A model generated the notes under the pieces. That model was not told where the DNA came from, searched no databases, and was given only the letters and a program-made list of their open reading frames with translations. 64,000 bases of DNA, from assembly GCA_037501455.1 (NCBI GenBank), contig CM074856.1, positions 88,796,001 to 88,860,000 of the forward strand. The letters run 5' to 3'. The position numbers and the translations under genes were made by a program. This document shows, in pieces, positions 19,423 through 31,283 of this stretch; the first letter of the stretch is position 1; the number at the start of each line of letters is the position of its first letter. The stretch is from Lantana camara (Eukaryota; Streptophyta; Magnoliopsida; Lamiales; Verbenaceae).

Positions 19423-22400
19423 ATGGCAACCAAAAACCCTCTTGTATCGATCCTCGAGTCAAACAAGTTGACTGGTCCCAACTATTCTGATTGGCTGAGG
19501 AATCTAAAAATCATTTTAGATTCTGAGAAGAGAACTTATGTTCTCTTCGAAGGGGAGCCTAGTCCCGAAGGGGACGCTCCCACTCGGGCCGAGCGGGATG
19601 CGATTCAGAAGTGGAAGGATGATAATCTCCAAGCCCGTTGCCTTATGTTGGCTAACATGTCTCCGGACTTGCAAAGGCAACATGAGGCCATGGAATTCGC
19701 TTGGGAGATTTACGACCAGTTAGAGCAACTTTACCGCCCTCATGAACGTGTAACAAGGTATAACACTTCAAAGGAATTGTTCCACTTGAGAATGAGGGAA
19801 GGTTCAAGTGTCCATGAATATGGACTCAAGTTTCTTGCCCTTACTGAGAAACTTGCCTCCATGGACATGCCACTGAAAGATGAGCTTTCAGTGGATTTGT
19901 TGCTAGCTTCGCTCCCTTCATCATTCAACCCATTTGTTCTTAACTTCAATATGAATCATGCTGGTGCTACTGTAGCTGAGCTGATTAGTCAGCTTGTGAC
20001 TGCTGAAAGCACGATCAAGAAGGACAATAAGGTTTTGATGGTGAATGCTCCATCTTCCTCTTCTGGGCCTTCTAAAGGTAAGGGCAAGAAAGCCCAAAAG
20101 AAGAAGAAGAAACCCCTTAGGCCCACTGGTGGCGTTTCGAAGGGGAAGGCCCAAAAGAAGAAACGTGATCAGAAAGAGGATGTTTGCTTCCATTGTGGCA
20201 AAGCGGGACATTGGAGGAGAAACTGCCCAGAGTACAAGACTACTCTAAAGAAAGGTATCTTTCTCGTTGAAATAAATCTTTCTATTAATTCTAGTTCTTG
20301 GGTACTTGATACCGGTTGTGGAAATCATATCTGTAATGATGTACAGATGCTAAGTGAAGTCCAATAACTAAAAGAAGGAGAATGTGTCTTGACGATCGGT
20401 GATGGCTCAAACGTTGAAGTTCGAGCTTTAGGCACAATTAGATTAGATTTAGGTAGTTTTGAGTTAGTCTTGAATAAAGTCCTTTATGTACCGAGCATTA
20501 TTCGTAATATAATTTATGTTCCAATTTTAGATTGTGAAGGTTATGAAACTTATATTAAGAATGGTAAATACTTTATCAAACGAAACAACTTTTCCGTTCA
20601 CATCGATACTCTAAGTAATGGACTTTATCTAACTCAGAATATCAATATCATGAATACACAACGAGAAACGAAGCGTAAGAGAGATGACAAAGTTTCAGCT
20701 CCCTTATGGCACGCTAGATTAGGACACATTTCCAAGAACAGAATTAGCAAGATCAACACTTTAGGATCATTCTCTGAAAATGATCTCAAAGACTTAACTT
20801 CTTGCGAATCCTGTCTCAAAGGAAAGATGTCCAAAGTTCCTTTTAAAGGAACTGTGGAACGTGCCGCTAAGGTCTTGGATTTGATCCATTCTGATGTTTG
20901 TGGACCGCTCATTGTAAGCACTAGAAACAATCATCAGTATTTCATAACCTTTATCGACGACTTTAGTCGATATGGTTATATATACTTAATGAAGTATAAA
21001 TCTGAAGCATTTGAGAAATTCTTGGAATTTCGAAAGGAGGTTGAGAACCAAACTGGTCACAAGATCAAAGCACTTCGATCTGATCGAGGAGGCGAATATC
21101 TTAGTGAAGAATTCCTTAATCATCTCAAAGATAATGGGATTATCTCTCAGTGGACTCCTCCGGGAACTCCTCAGCTTAATGGAGTTTCTGAGAGAAGGAA
21201 TCGAACCTTACTTGATATGGTTCATTCCATGATGAGTTTCACTGAGTTACCACCTTCTTTCTGGGGTTATGCCCTAGAAAGTGCAGCAAAGATTCTGAAT
21301 CTAGTTCCCTCTAAGTCAGTCCCTAAAACGCCCTATGAAATGTGGCATGGTAAAATCCCTAGCTATTCTTACTTACGAATTTGGGGTTGTCCTGCTTACG
21401 TGAAGAGGACAGTGGGAGATAAGTTAGAATCTCGTTCTAACTTATGCTAGTTTGTAGGTTATCCTAAGGAATCCATAGGATATTACTTCTATGATCAATC
21501 TGAGCAAAAGGTGTTTATTTCCAGAAATGCCACTTTTCTTGAGGAACCGTTCCTTAAAGAAAAGAAAGGCAAGATCATAGAATTAGAGGAAGTACAAAGT
21601 GACCCCACGCTACCCACTGAAGAAACGTCCCCTACTGATCAACCACAACCAATCATGAATTTCGATACACACGAAAATCCTCCTCTAAGGCGTTCTGAAC
21701 GTACTCCTAGACAGCCGGAGAGATGGTATGGATTCTTCCATGAAATCTCTCAAAAAGATAATGATCCTTCAACATACGAGGAGGTACTTTCAGATTCTGA
21801 CTCTGAACAGTGGATAGAAGCCATGAAATTCGAAATGGACTCCATGAACTCCAACCAAGTTTGGACCTTGGTAGATTTGCCTGATGGGGTCAAACCCATA
21901 GGTTGCAAATGGATCTTTAAGAGAAAGCTTGGAGTTGATGGAAGCATTGCAGCCTACAAAGCAAGACTGGTTGCAAAAGGATTCAATCAAAAACCCGACG
22001 TGGACTTTGATGAAACTTTTTCGCCAGTTGCAATGCAAAAGTCTATTCGGATCATGCTTGCCATTGCTGTATATTATGACTATGAGATATGGCAAATGGA
22101 TGTGAAAACTGCCTTTCTCAATGGTGACATTGACAAAGACATTTATATGGAGCAACCCATAGGTTTCACATTCAGTGGGAGTGAGCAAAAGGTTTGCCAA
22201 CTCCAAAGATCAATCTATGGATTGAAACAGGCTTCTAGGAATTGGAACATTCGATTTGATGAATCAGTCAAAGCGTTTGGCTTCATTCAAATTTCGAATG
22301 AGTCTTGTGTGTATAGAAAGGAATTGGAGACCTCAGTGCAATTCTTAGTACTTTATGTTGATGACATCCTTTTTATTGGGAATTCAAAGGATGACATGAA

Positions 22401-23334
22401 AGTAACTAAGTTATGGTTATCGAACCAATTCGAGATGAAAGATCTTTGTGATGCGTCCTATATCCTTGGAATTAAAATCTATAGAGATAGATGTAGAAGG
22501 TTAATAGGACTATCACAGTGTACATTGACAAAGTATTGAAGAGATTCAATATGGAGTCAGCAAAGGTTAAGAACCTTCCTATGAGTGTAGGAACATGTCT
22601 CTCAAGAAGATGTGTCCTAAGACCAACCTTGAGTAGGAAAGAATGACTCATACACCTTATGCATCAGCAATAGGTAGCATAATGTATGCAATCTTATATA
22701 CTCGACCGGATGTGGCTTATGCACTTAGTGTAACAAGTCGTTTCCAATCTGACCCTGGAGATGGTCACTGGGCCGCCGTGAAGATTATTCTTAAGTACTT
22801 GAAAAGTACTAAAGATTTATTCATAGTTTATGGAGGTCAGATCTTACTGTCGAAGGATACTGCGATGCAAGCTTTGCATCTGACTTAGATGATTTTAAGT
22901 CAATGTCAGGATACATTTTCTGCCTAAACGGCTGAGCAGTGAGTTGGAAGAGTTCCAAGCAAACAACCACTGCAGATTCGACCACTGAGGCCGAATACTT
23001 AGCTGCAAATGATGCAACTAAGGAAGGTATTTTGATTAGAAACTTCATTCAAGAATTGAATGTTGTTCCTAGCATGAAAGACCCCATTTCTGTGTTTTGT
23101 GACAACACTGGGGCGTTTGCACAAGCAAGAGAACCAAGATCTCACCAACGGACCAAGCACATTATGAGGAAGTATCACCTAATCCGTGATATTTTCAAAA
23201 GAGGAGATGTGCAAATTGAGAGGGTCACATCAGCAGAGAACGTGGCCGATCCACTTACTAAACCCCTTAGTCGAGAAGCTTTCCAAGGTCATCTTCAGAA
23301 GATGGGACTTAGAGTAGCTTTAGAATGGCTTTGA
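19423..23334 (+). pseudogene. Gag-Pol of copia-A, broken
   Basis: Starts MATKNP at 19423. Visible in order: UBN2/Retrotran_gag-type Gag; one CCHC knuckle (C255, C258, H263, C268); protease D296-T-G; integrase zinc-binding region (about 20708-20825) and core (LIHSDVCGP, FIDDFSRYGY, NGVSERRNR); RT (GCKWIFKRK, YVDDIL near 22354); RNase H (ADSTTEAEYLAA). Breaks: TAA at 20365 and TAG at 21448, each a single change relative to copia-B; a 4-bp loss near 22516; a 1-bp loss near 22605; TAG near 22632; a frame change near 22840; and TGA near 22932. A short Gag-protease fragment (19423-20367) could still be made. Lineage within copia (Tork- or Angela-like) is not settled. Confidence 0.92.
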
Positions 23335-23340
23335 CGGGTA

Positions 23341-23350
23341 AGTGGGAGAT
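23341..23350 (+). promoter_or_regulatory. Polypurine tract of copia-A
   Basis: AGTGGGAGAT directly before the 3' LTR. Confidence 0.8.
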
Positions 23351-25288
23351 TGTTAGGAATAGTGCCCTAGAAAGCCGATTGTATATCCGCTTTGTGCTTT
23401 TCCTTATTGTAATAGCAGACAATCTTTGAATGAAATAACGAATTGAGGCAACACTTCTTTATATGCTCTTGCTTGGTATGCGTTTACTTTAGCTGTGCAT
23501 GTATGAGAACTCCCCTAATCCTGATGACTTTAGGACTCTACCATTTAGGTGAAATGGTTCATGAAATGAGCCCTATATCACATAAGTCATGATTAGTAAA
23601 ATACTCCAGCCGATGAGTCCTACAGATAGTGGGAGTGTCAACCAGACTCCTCTAAGGCTTGCTTGTGGGATCACGCCCTTAAGAAGGACCACCTTGTTTC
23701 ATGGAGGTGCAAAGTGTATAGTTGACACGTGCGTGATACATGAGGCTGCTTACTTTAATAAGTAAGTTCACTGAGGTGCCCCGTGTGAGAACATTCCTAA
23801 ATGGGAAAGGACGTTTCTATTTCAGGAAATGGAAACTTCCAGATTAGGAAATATCTCACGAGTCATTGATGTGATTAATTGATCCTTAGACTTGAGGTTC
23901 CTTGTCACTTTATGAGTTAACTCTGTAGTCTTAGGTATAAGCTTTAAAGGGTGTCGCCTTAGACAACTGATTTAAGGCTTATGCTGGGGCTGCACAAGTG
24001 ATTCATGAAAGTGAATGAGAATCAAGAAAGGACCTACACTTGCATTTGCAAGGTGATCTCTTATTGTGTAAGTCATTCATATGCCATATGGAGTCCTTGG
24101 CCAAGGCAGTAGATCAAGACATCAAGAAAAGGGTTTCTTGGATTGAGATCAAATGGATATGAAATGCACTTAGCTTTAAGACCGAATTATTAGGGTTCTG
24201 ATTATTCCCTTACCCTAGATCTTGGTTGAGAGATAGTAAGTAGGAGGATTGTATCTCACATAAATCAATGACCTAAAGGTTCTGTCGAATCCGAACATTC
24301 CAATTCAGCTAGGGGTTAAACACCTGTTGCTAGACTATGGTCGTTTAATCTGTGGACTGATTAATTAATTAGTGAATTAATTAATTGGGGTCACTGCTAA
24401 TTGAATTGAGAACCTAGAGGGTCACACACAACAACTTGGTTACATGAGTTAAGGCTTAAAAATGATTAAACAAGTTAATCGGGCCAGAGGGTTCCACACG
24501 TGTGAAATCACACGTGTGGGTCATGTGACTGGACACGTGTCATTATGACACGTGTGCCACACGTGACTATTTAATTGGATATTAAATAATTAAGTTGTTA
24601 ATTATTTAATAGACTTTGGTTTAATTTTGAATTAAAAAGAAAGTCTTATTTTGGAGAAAATAATCTAGTTAATTAATTATGAATTAATTAATTAGATAAA
24701 ATAAGTTATTTATTTTAAATAAATAAAGTATAAAATTATCCAAAAATAGTTTGGATATTTTTAGCTCTCTTGAAAGTTGATTTGAATTAGAATTCAAAGT
24801 CAAAGTCAAAATTACTTGATGATCAAATAATAGGAGAGAGAGAGACCAAAACCCTAGCCCATTAAGGACTAGGAATTTCGGCACTCCCCCTCTTATAAAT
24901 AGGGGAGCTCGAGCTCCTCTAGGAGCTAATTGGCAATTCTTTTGGTTCATGTGTTGAACACCATCCTTTCTCCAAGATAAACAAAACCCTAGGTTAAGCC
25001 TAAACACTAACTAGAGAACTAGCATCCTTATTAGTTAGATTGTGATCAAGTTGGTGGACTATCTCTAGAGAGCTTCAAGTTAGAAGTTTGAAGATTCGAG
25101 CTTTACCAAGGAGAGGGGATCAAGCCGCGAGAAGAGCGTTCTTGGGTGGCTTGAAATGCTTCAAGAAAGAATAAAAGAAAAGTAAGTTTTCTATCTCTAC
25201 TAATTTGGTTACACGATTGCGAGTCCAAGGTCCTTTTGTTGGGAAAAATTTTTAAATTCCGCTGCTTTCTGATTCGTGTTTTCCAACA
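23351..25288 (+). repeat. 3' LTR of copia-A
   Basis: 1938 bp, TGTTAGGAATAG...TTCCAACA, with G-box cluster at about 24487-24556 and TATA at 24894. It is longer than the 5' LTR mainly through a segment near 23458-23472 (TTATATGCTCTTGC) that the 5' copy lacks and that copia-B retains. Confidence 0.94.
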
Positions 25289-27363
25289 ATGATTCCAGTT
25301 GAAAACATTTTAACCCTCACCTATACCGGTAGTCAGACATTGTAATGTGGATTCCAGTGCGCCTGAAAGTATTAACTACTATAGGCTTAGAACTAGGTTC
25401 CTTATATTAATCAAATAAGCAAATAAAACACATAATGTTCATGCATAAAAGGATTACATCAAGTAAACACATAAACTATATCATGTTAGAGAATTCCCGG
25501 TAGACTCTAATTTTAACTGTTTAAGGGAAATTAAGTAATTAATCAGGTTTCATGGAATTCTTTAACCACTTAAATATTTATTAATCACATTATAATCTTA
25601 ATTATAACATTAGAAATGAAATTTAGAATTTAATTTGACAATGTAGGTTATATTTTGAAAATAATTCACAATTTACCGATTTTTGGAAAATTCGGATAAA
25701 ATCTTTATTTGAAAATTCCAAAACTAATTTTATAATTATTTTAATAACATTTTCGAAATATTCAGCCTATGGGTTGACCAAAAAGTCAAAATTACTATTT
25801 AAAACATTTACTATTCAATTTCTTATGAATTAAACACTTTATGACACAAAATCGAAAACACACACTCACACACTATCACACGTGCACTTAAAATTGATCA
25901 AGAACATTATGAATGTGTTTTTAAGCTTATGAATGTGTTAATTATTAGTTCATGATCAGATCTAACAAGTTCTAAGTCCATAACACATAATTAAACTCAT
26001 AATGTAGTACTTTATGTAACTTTAATCATAAAATTAATTCCAAATAAATTATTCTAGGCATGAATTTAATCAAACAAGATCATAATTGTTTAAATATATA
26101 CCCACATTATATCATATCATAATTCATGCATTTAATTAAATAAAATTCCATAATGTACACACATTGTATTTAAAACTAACAATTATGCATATATTTCATA
26201 AAATAAAATTCCTAAAGCATAATTTAATTAAATCTAAGCATGCTATAATTCATAATATATTAAGAACATAATATAAAACATGAAATAATAAAAGAAAAGC
26301 ACACCTTATCTATAGAGAGAAGGAGTGGCCGAAAATGGAGAGAAATGAGAGGATTTTTGTCTGTTCTTGGAAATGATCTTGGAGGGGTATTTATACATGG
26401 GATTTAGGGGCTTATGTTGCAATTTCTAAATGTTTAAGGGAGATGTGGATGCTTGATAACCTAAACAAATGCTTGGTAGTTATGGAAGAAATGTGGTTGT
26501 CTTATAATTTAAACATATGCTTGGTAATTAGATAGCAAATGTGGAGAAAATATATCCATTTATTTAAACTTTCTAGAAGGTTTATGTTGAATAAAAATAA
26601 ATATAAAATGATATAAAATTTATTCAAGAGTCGAGAGGTGAAAACTTGAAGTAGTAAATTAATGAAAGAACGAGTGAAAAATAAGCTTCGTTATGATTAT
26701 AAATGGGGAATATTTAGAGTTTTCGTTTTTAAATTATGAACGTTAAAGATGATGAAAATTATGAGAAAATTATATAAACGAAGGTATGATAAAGTTTAAA
26801 GGCTGTAAAAATTATCATAGTTTAGGGAGAAATTCAAGAAACGTTTTAAGTAAAATTTCGAATATTGAATGAAAGCTAATTGTTTAAAATAAAATGACAC
26901 TTTTTGAAAAGGGAAAAATATTTATAAAATATGCTATGGGTCGAATCGAGTTTTGGTAAATGTATGAAAATTCATAAAATAATTCAAGGATCGTTTTGAC
27001 TATAATATCGGATAGGAAAAGTATTTAGGAGAATGAAGGAAAATTTTAGGGCTTTCGGGGTGTTTTTGTAATTTCTAACCTAAAATTGTAGGAATGGGTT
27101 TTGAAGCATATGAAGGGATTTTAGGTGCTAGAAAGGAATGAATACTAGATTTCTAGGATTCTATGAAAAGAGTTTCGAGGTACAAGCTAAATAGAGGAAA
27201 TAATTAAATTTACAAACATTTAATTAAATTATAACATATAAGAGCACATAATTCACATAAAATGCAATGCATGAAGAGAATTAATTGGGATCGAGGTTAT
27301 AAATATTTTCTTCTCACTCTTTACTTACCTATTTCTTCTTGGCCCCAAATCAGGGCTGTTACA
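25289..27363 (-). repeat. gypsy-3b LTR, segment 1 (U3/R part), minus strand
   Basis: The reverse complement matches gypsy-3a LTR 31284-33440 and starts, on the minus strand, with TGTAACAGCCCTGA at 27363. The first five bases are the copia-A TSD. Minus-strand TATA (TATAAATAC) is at 26387-26395. It keeps acceptor TTTCAG (about 25363-25368), a 42-nt middle exon (25321-25362) and donor GTGAGG (25315-25320). Joined with 4535-5392 and 15126-15412, the LTR is about 3.2 kb. No gene is seen. Confidence 0.88.
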
Positions 27364-29813
27364 GAAATCTTTGGCCACCATATATATACCATAAAACCCT
27401 AACCTAGCTTCATTTTAATCTTCACTTCACACAAATCATATCATCCATGGAAGAGCTTCAAGAGAGGATGAAGATCTAAGACTTTCCTACAACTTCAAGA
27501 GCTCGTATTTTTTGATTCCTCATTCCTTCACAAGACAAGGTAAGCTTTGGATCTCTTTTGATGAGTATTTCATTTCTATTCTTGGATTGGAGCATGAAAT
27601 TGTTAGTATGAACTTGAATGATGAGATCTTGAATTCCTTGAGTAAGCCTTGATGATTTGAATGCTCCTTATGTGTCTTAGTTGCTGGAAATTCGTGTAGG
27701 AAGACTAGGGATTCATATCTTCATGTTTAAGCTTGAAATTCATGAAAATAGGTGTTTGAGATTTTGGGCAAAAACCTTCCTAAACTTGAATTAATTGATG
27801 ATTTGATGCTAAGCATGATTTATATGATGTTATACCTGAATTTCGTGATATTTTATGGTGGATTTGGTGTTGGTTTGATGATTTTTGGTGTTTCCCTTCT
27901 TCTTCCCGAAACTGTCAAGTTTCTGCTTCAGATCTATGGCCGGAACGGCCGTTCCCGTTTGTGCTTTAAGCCCAAAATGGCCCTTCCGGGTTAGGGTTGA
28001 GTTTAGGCGGCCGAACATGGGAACGACCTTTCCCATGTGTGCTTGGACTAGGAACGGCCGTTCCCAGTCTCACTTGGCCTTGGCGTGGGAAGGCCCGTTC
28101 CTATGTTATGTTGTGCATGGGAATGGCCGTTCCCATGCGTCTGTGACCCTTTCTACTTGCTTTTTCGTGCGTATTTGATTCATTTGAGTTGCTACTTGAT
28201 TTGTATGATCCGATATGACTTGGAATGCATCCCTGAACCTTTATACTTCCTTACTTGCATGATTTACTTGAATATTTGAATAGACCCTTGTAACCAACTT
28301 GATAAACATCATTCCATTTCGCATGTCATTCATACTTTGTACGCCGTGCGTCTTACTTGGTTCATATAGAGTCTAAGTCTGGGTTTCTGTTGTCTTGTCA
28401 CAGAGTTTGGTGGTGCCTGTGGGCCCGAGGTTTAGAGTGTTTGGCCCTTCACACTCTCAGACTCTACTATCACGAGGTGAGGTTTAGGATTTTGTATAGT
28501 TAAGCGACCTACGACCTTAATATGATGATTTCAATCCTTGCATGCGACTATATACTATATATATATGATTAGATATATGTTGGATATGATATGATTATGA
28601 CCTTGTGGACCATCCTTGGTTTTGAAAATTAAATATGAAGGCATATGTAAGCCATTTTGGAAAATATGATATGTTATGATTCTGTAGCGAGTTGGCCATG
28701 AAATATTGGCATCTGTATGTATGTTTGTATGTGGATCCGAGGAGCTATGGGTAAGGAGCCCTCGGGACGGTTAGGGCCGTCGGGGATATACCTGTGCGTA
28801 GTTCCATTTGAGATATCATTGCACGACTCAGGGAGATAGGGGAGGCGTGATATCTTGACCCTTCGGCTAAGGCCGGGGAGGGCACTTGTGGGTTCACTAC
28901 CCCTTGTGAGTCTTTATGTTATTGATGGTTAGGGCCAACGCGTGGCTCTTCCATCATTGGAGTAGAGGATTAATTGATTCTGCTTTATGTCTGTTCGGTT
29001 ATACGGAGTAAAGGTTGGAAGCTCGTAGTCGCCGAGCATATGTTATGAATGTATGGGATTTGTGAAACGAGATAGGCTTCTCTAAATGGTTTTCCAAACT
29101 TATACTATTTTGGGTATTCCAACTATTTTGGCGTGCAAAACACTAGTCCCGGTTCATGAGTCCACCCTTATGTTATGTACTGTGCTCTATATATATACTG
29201 TGGGTGTGCGTTAGCTCCCTCACATAGTCAGTTGACTGACCCCTCGTTTTATCTTTTAGTTGCAGGTTCTTTTGGCTTGAGCTAGACGGAAGTGAGTCTT
29301 CTGAGTCACACTTGTCAGTCTAGTTGGTGATAGGATGCATTTGTCGCATACTTTACTTATGTTATGTATTTATGTTTCACACTTGAAGGTTATGTTTATG
29401 TTCTACTTAGACTTAAACCCGTGTGGGGTTAGTAAGCTAGTACTTGGATGTTATTAGATATTGATGATACTTATGCTGATTATTATTGGATTATGAATTG
29501 ATATTCGGGGTTAGATATCTATGCTAGTTGAACCCGTCACCTATTATGTATGTTGATATTCGGGATTAGGTATCTATGCTAGTTGAACCCATCACTTGCT
29601 TTGCATGTTTTGTTTTAAATGCTTCCGCTATCTATTCTTGTTGGTTTTAATTTGCTTCCGCACTCTGAGTTTGTCAAGTTAGATCCGCCTAGCCTAGTGT
29701 GTGAGTTGGTCTCCCGTTCGCTATGATTCGGATTCGGGCATGGACTTCCTATTTCATGACCGAGTCTGAGTCCTAGTGCGGGGGATGTGGTATCCTCCGT
29801 CTGGGGTGCTACA
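27364..29813 (+). repeat. gypsy-4 LTR, left end interrupted by gypsy-3b
   Basis: Plus-strand LTR related to gypsy-1 in layout but not in most of its sequence. It ends GCGGGGGATGTG...GGGTGCTACA at 29813. The 5' part is missing because gypsy-3b is inserted at 27363/27364; the rest would lie left of the window. TATA-like sequence is near 27378. Candidate splice sites: donor 27540 (AAG/GTAAGC), acceptor ending 28403 (TGTCACAG), middle exon 28404-28476 (73 nt), donor 28477 (GAG/GTGAGG), acceptor ending 29265 (GTTGCAG); hairpin 29226-29237. No primer-binding site follows at 29814, so this is a solo or truncated LTR. ORFs at 27752-28279 are shadows of the palindrome region. Confidence 0.82.
27942..28139. 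repeat. Palindrome array in gypsy-4 LTR (GGAACGGCCGTTCC type)
   Basis: Perfect 14-bp palindromes GGAACGGCCGTTCC lie at 27942-27955 and 28051-28064. Related units have extended matched arms, CATGGGAA/TTCCCATG at 28015-28036 and GCATGGGAA/TTCCCATGC at 28116-28138; weaker copies are near 27969 and 28086. The array lies in candidate intron 1, the same place as the unrelated palindrome array of gypsy-1. Confidence 0.82.
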
Positions 29814-30795
29814 GGTACACTAAGAGGTCCCGTATGAGAAGATTCCTAAATAGGAAAGGAAGTTTCTATTTCTGGAAATAGAAACTTCTAGATTAGGAAA
29901 TATCTTATGAGTCATTGATGTGATTAAGTAGTCCTTAGACTTGAGATTCCATCGATGCTTTGTGGGCTAACTCTGCAGTCTTAGGTGTGAGCTTTAAAGG
30001 ATGTCGCCTTAGACAACTGACTCAAAACTCATGATGGGTCTGCACAAGTGGCACATGCAAGCATATGAGAATCGATAAAGGACCTACACTTGTGAAAGCA
30101 AGTTGATCTCTTATTGTGTAAGTCATTCATATACCATAATGGATCGAGATCAAGTAATGGGTTTCTTGGATCGAGATCAAATGGATATTAAATACACTTA
30201 ACTTTAACATCGATGTTATTAGGGTTCTGATTATTCCCTTGCCTGAGATCTCGATTGAGAGATAAGATGTAGGAGGATTTTATCTCACATATGTCAATGA
30301 CTTAAAGGTTCTTTAGAATTGAGATATTCTTATTCAGCTAGGGGTCACACACCTGTTGCTAAATTATGCTAGTGTGATCTGTGGACTGATTAATTTAGTT
30401 GGAAATTAATTAATTAGGGTCACTGCTAATTGAATTAAGAACCTTGAGGGTCACACACAAATGCCCGGTCATGAGGGTTAAGGCTTGAATCGATTAAACA
30501 AGTTGATCGAGCCAATAAGTGATTGGTTGTGAACCACACGTGTGATTCAAACGTGTGGGACACGTGTCCTAGTCATGAGACGTGCTACGTGAATGTGGTG
30601 ATTAAATGATTAATATTGATTAATTATTTAATGTACTTTAATTTAATTATGATTTAATATTGAAGTTCTAATTTGGAGATTTTAAGTCTAGTAAATAATT
30701 AATTATGAATTAATTAATTATTAGCTTCAAGTTATTTATTGTGAATAAATAATTAAATATAATATCTGATCTGGCTCAAAATTGGTTTGGCTGAG
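29814..30795 (+). repeat. Decayed copia LTR fragment
   Basis: Diverged from, but collinear with, the middle of the copia-A LTR (from about 15829 to 16790): CCTAAATAGGAAAGG, the GTGTCGCCTTAGACAACTGA block (about 30002) and CACACGTGTG (30537). Its left part is missing because gypsy-4 ends at 29813 inside it. The right limit near 30795 is where similarity fades. No coding sequence. Confidence 0.72.
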
Positions 30796-31283
30796 ATGAC
30801 AATCTAGCTAGCAATTCCGGGTCGATCAGTTAGAATTTATAGAAGTGGGCTCTTTGTCGATTTGAAAACACTCAAACACACATGAGCTCAAAGGCCAAAT
30901 TGGGGAACTTAGGGTTGGACCCAAGTTTGGCTCTCCGACGCTCAAGTCAGTAGAAGGTACGCTTAGAGAGAGAAATAATGCTAAGGAGGCTATTAAATGC
31001 TCTTAAATTGCTTATTAACAACTGTTGAAAGGGGGCGTATTTATAGCCTTTGAGGATTAACACAGTAGTGTGTGTATGGTAGCTATACATTAATTACGGT
31101 CGAGCGGTTATCCTGAATGGGGAGGACTCGACCCCACCAAGGGGCATAAAGCGCGTCAATTTCCCCTTTTTAGTAAGACCTAGCGCAGTACCATTAAATG
31201 TGCCGGCTTGTGCCTGTACCAGGGAATGAGAGCGGGACACGTATCTTGATAGCGATGTGTCCGGGGCGTGGAGAGAGGGGCTC
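30796..31283 (-). repeat. Minus-strand LTR-like remnant, left part
   Basis: Read on the minus strand there is a TATA box (GGCTATAAATACGCC, plus about 31034-31048), CTCTCTCTAAGCGTACC and then TACTGACTTGAGCGTCGGAG (plus about 30935-30954). The GACTTGAGCGTCGGAG block is common after the TATA box in LTRs of several plant gypsy lineages such as Tat/Athila (recalled, not searched). Its upstream part would continue at 54434 beyond gypsy-3a. No ORF supports a gene. Confidence 0.5.
31279..31283. repeat. Left TSD of gypsy-3a (GGCTC)
   Basis: GGCTC here is repeated as 54434-54438 directly after the 3' LTR. Confidence 0.9.

Larger units (their letters stand above)
15418..25288 (+). mobile_element. copia-A, full-length Ty1/copia retrotransposon with broken coding region
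   Basis: 9871 bp between TSDs ATGAT (15413-15417 and 25289-25293). LTRs are 1921 and 1938 bp (TGTTAGGAATAG...TTCCAACA), followed by an initiator-Met primer-binding site and a long 2.1-kb leader; a polypurine tract precedes the 3' LTR. Integrase lies before reverse transcriptase, which defines Ty1/copia. LTR copies show many substitutions and a small indel near 15530, so it is older than gypsy-1b. Coding capacity is lost. Confidence 0.95.

Noticed and set aside
27364..29813. Host gene with three exons, suggested by clean splice signals
   Set aside because: The predicted exons have no long reading frame, and the segment ends with a canonical LTR terminus matching the other gypsy families.
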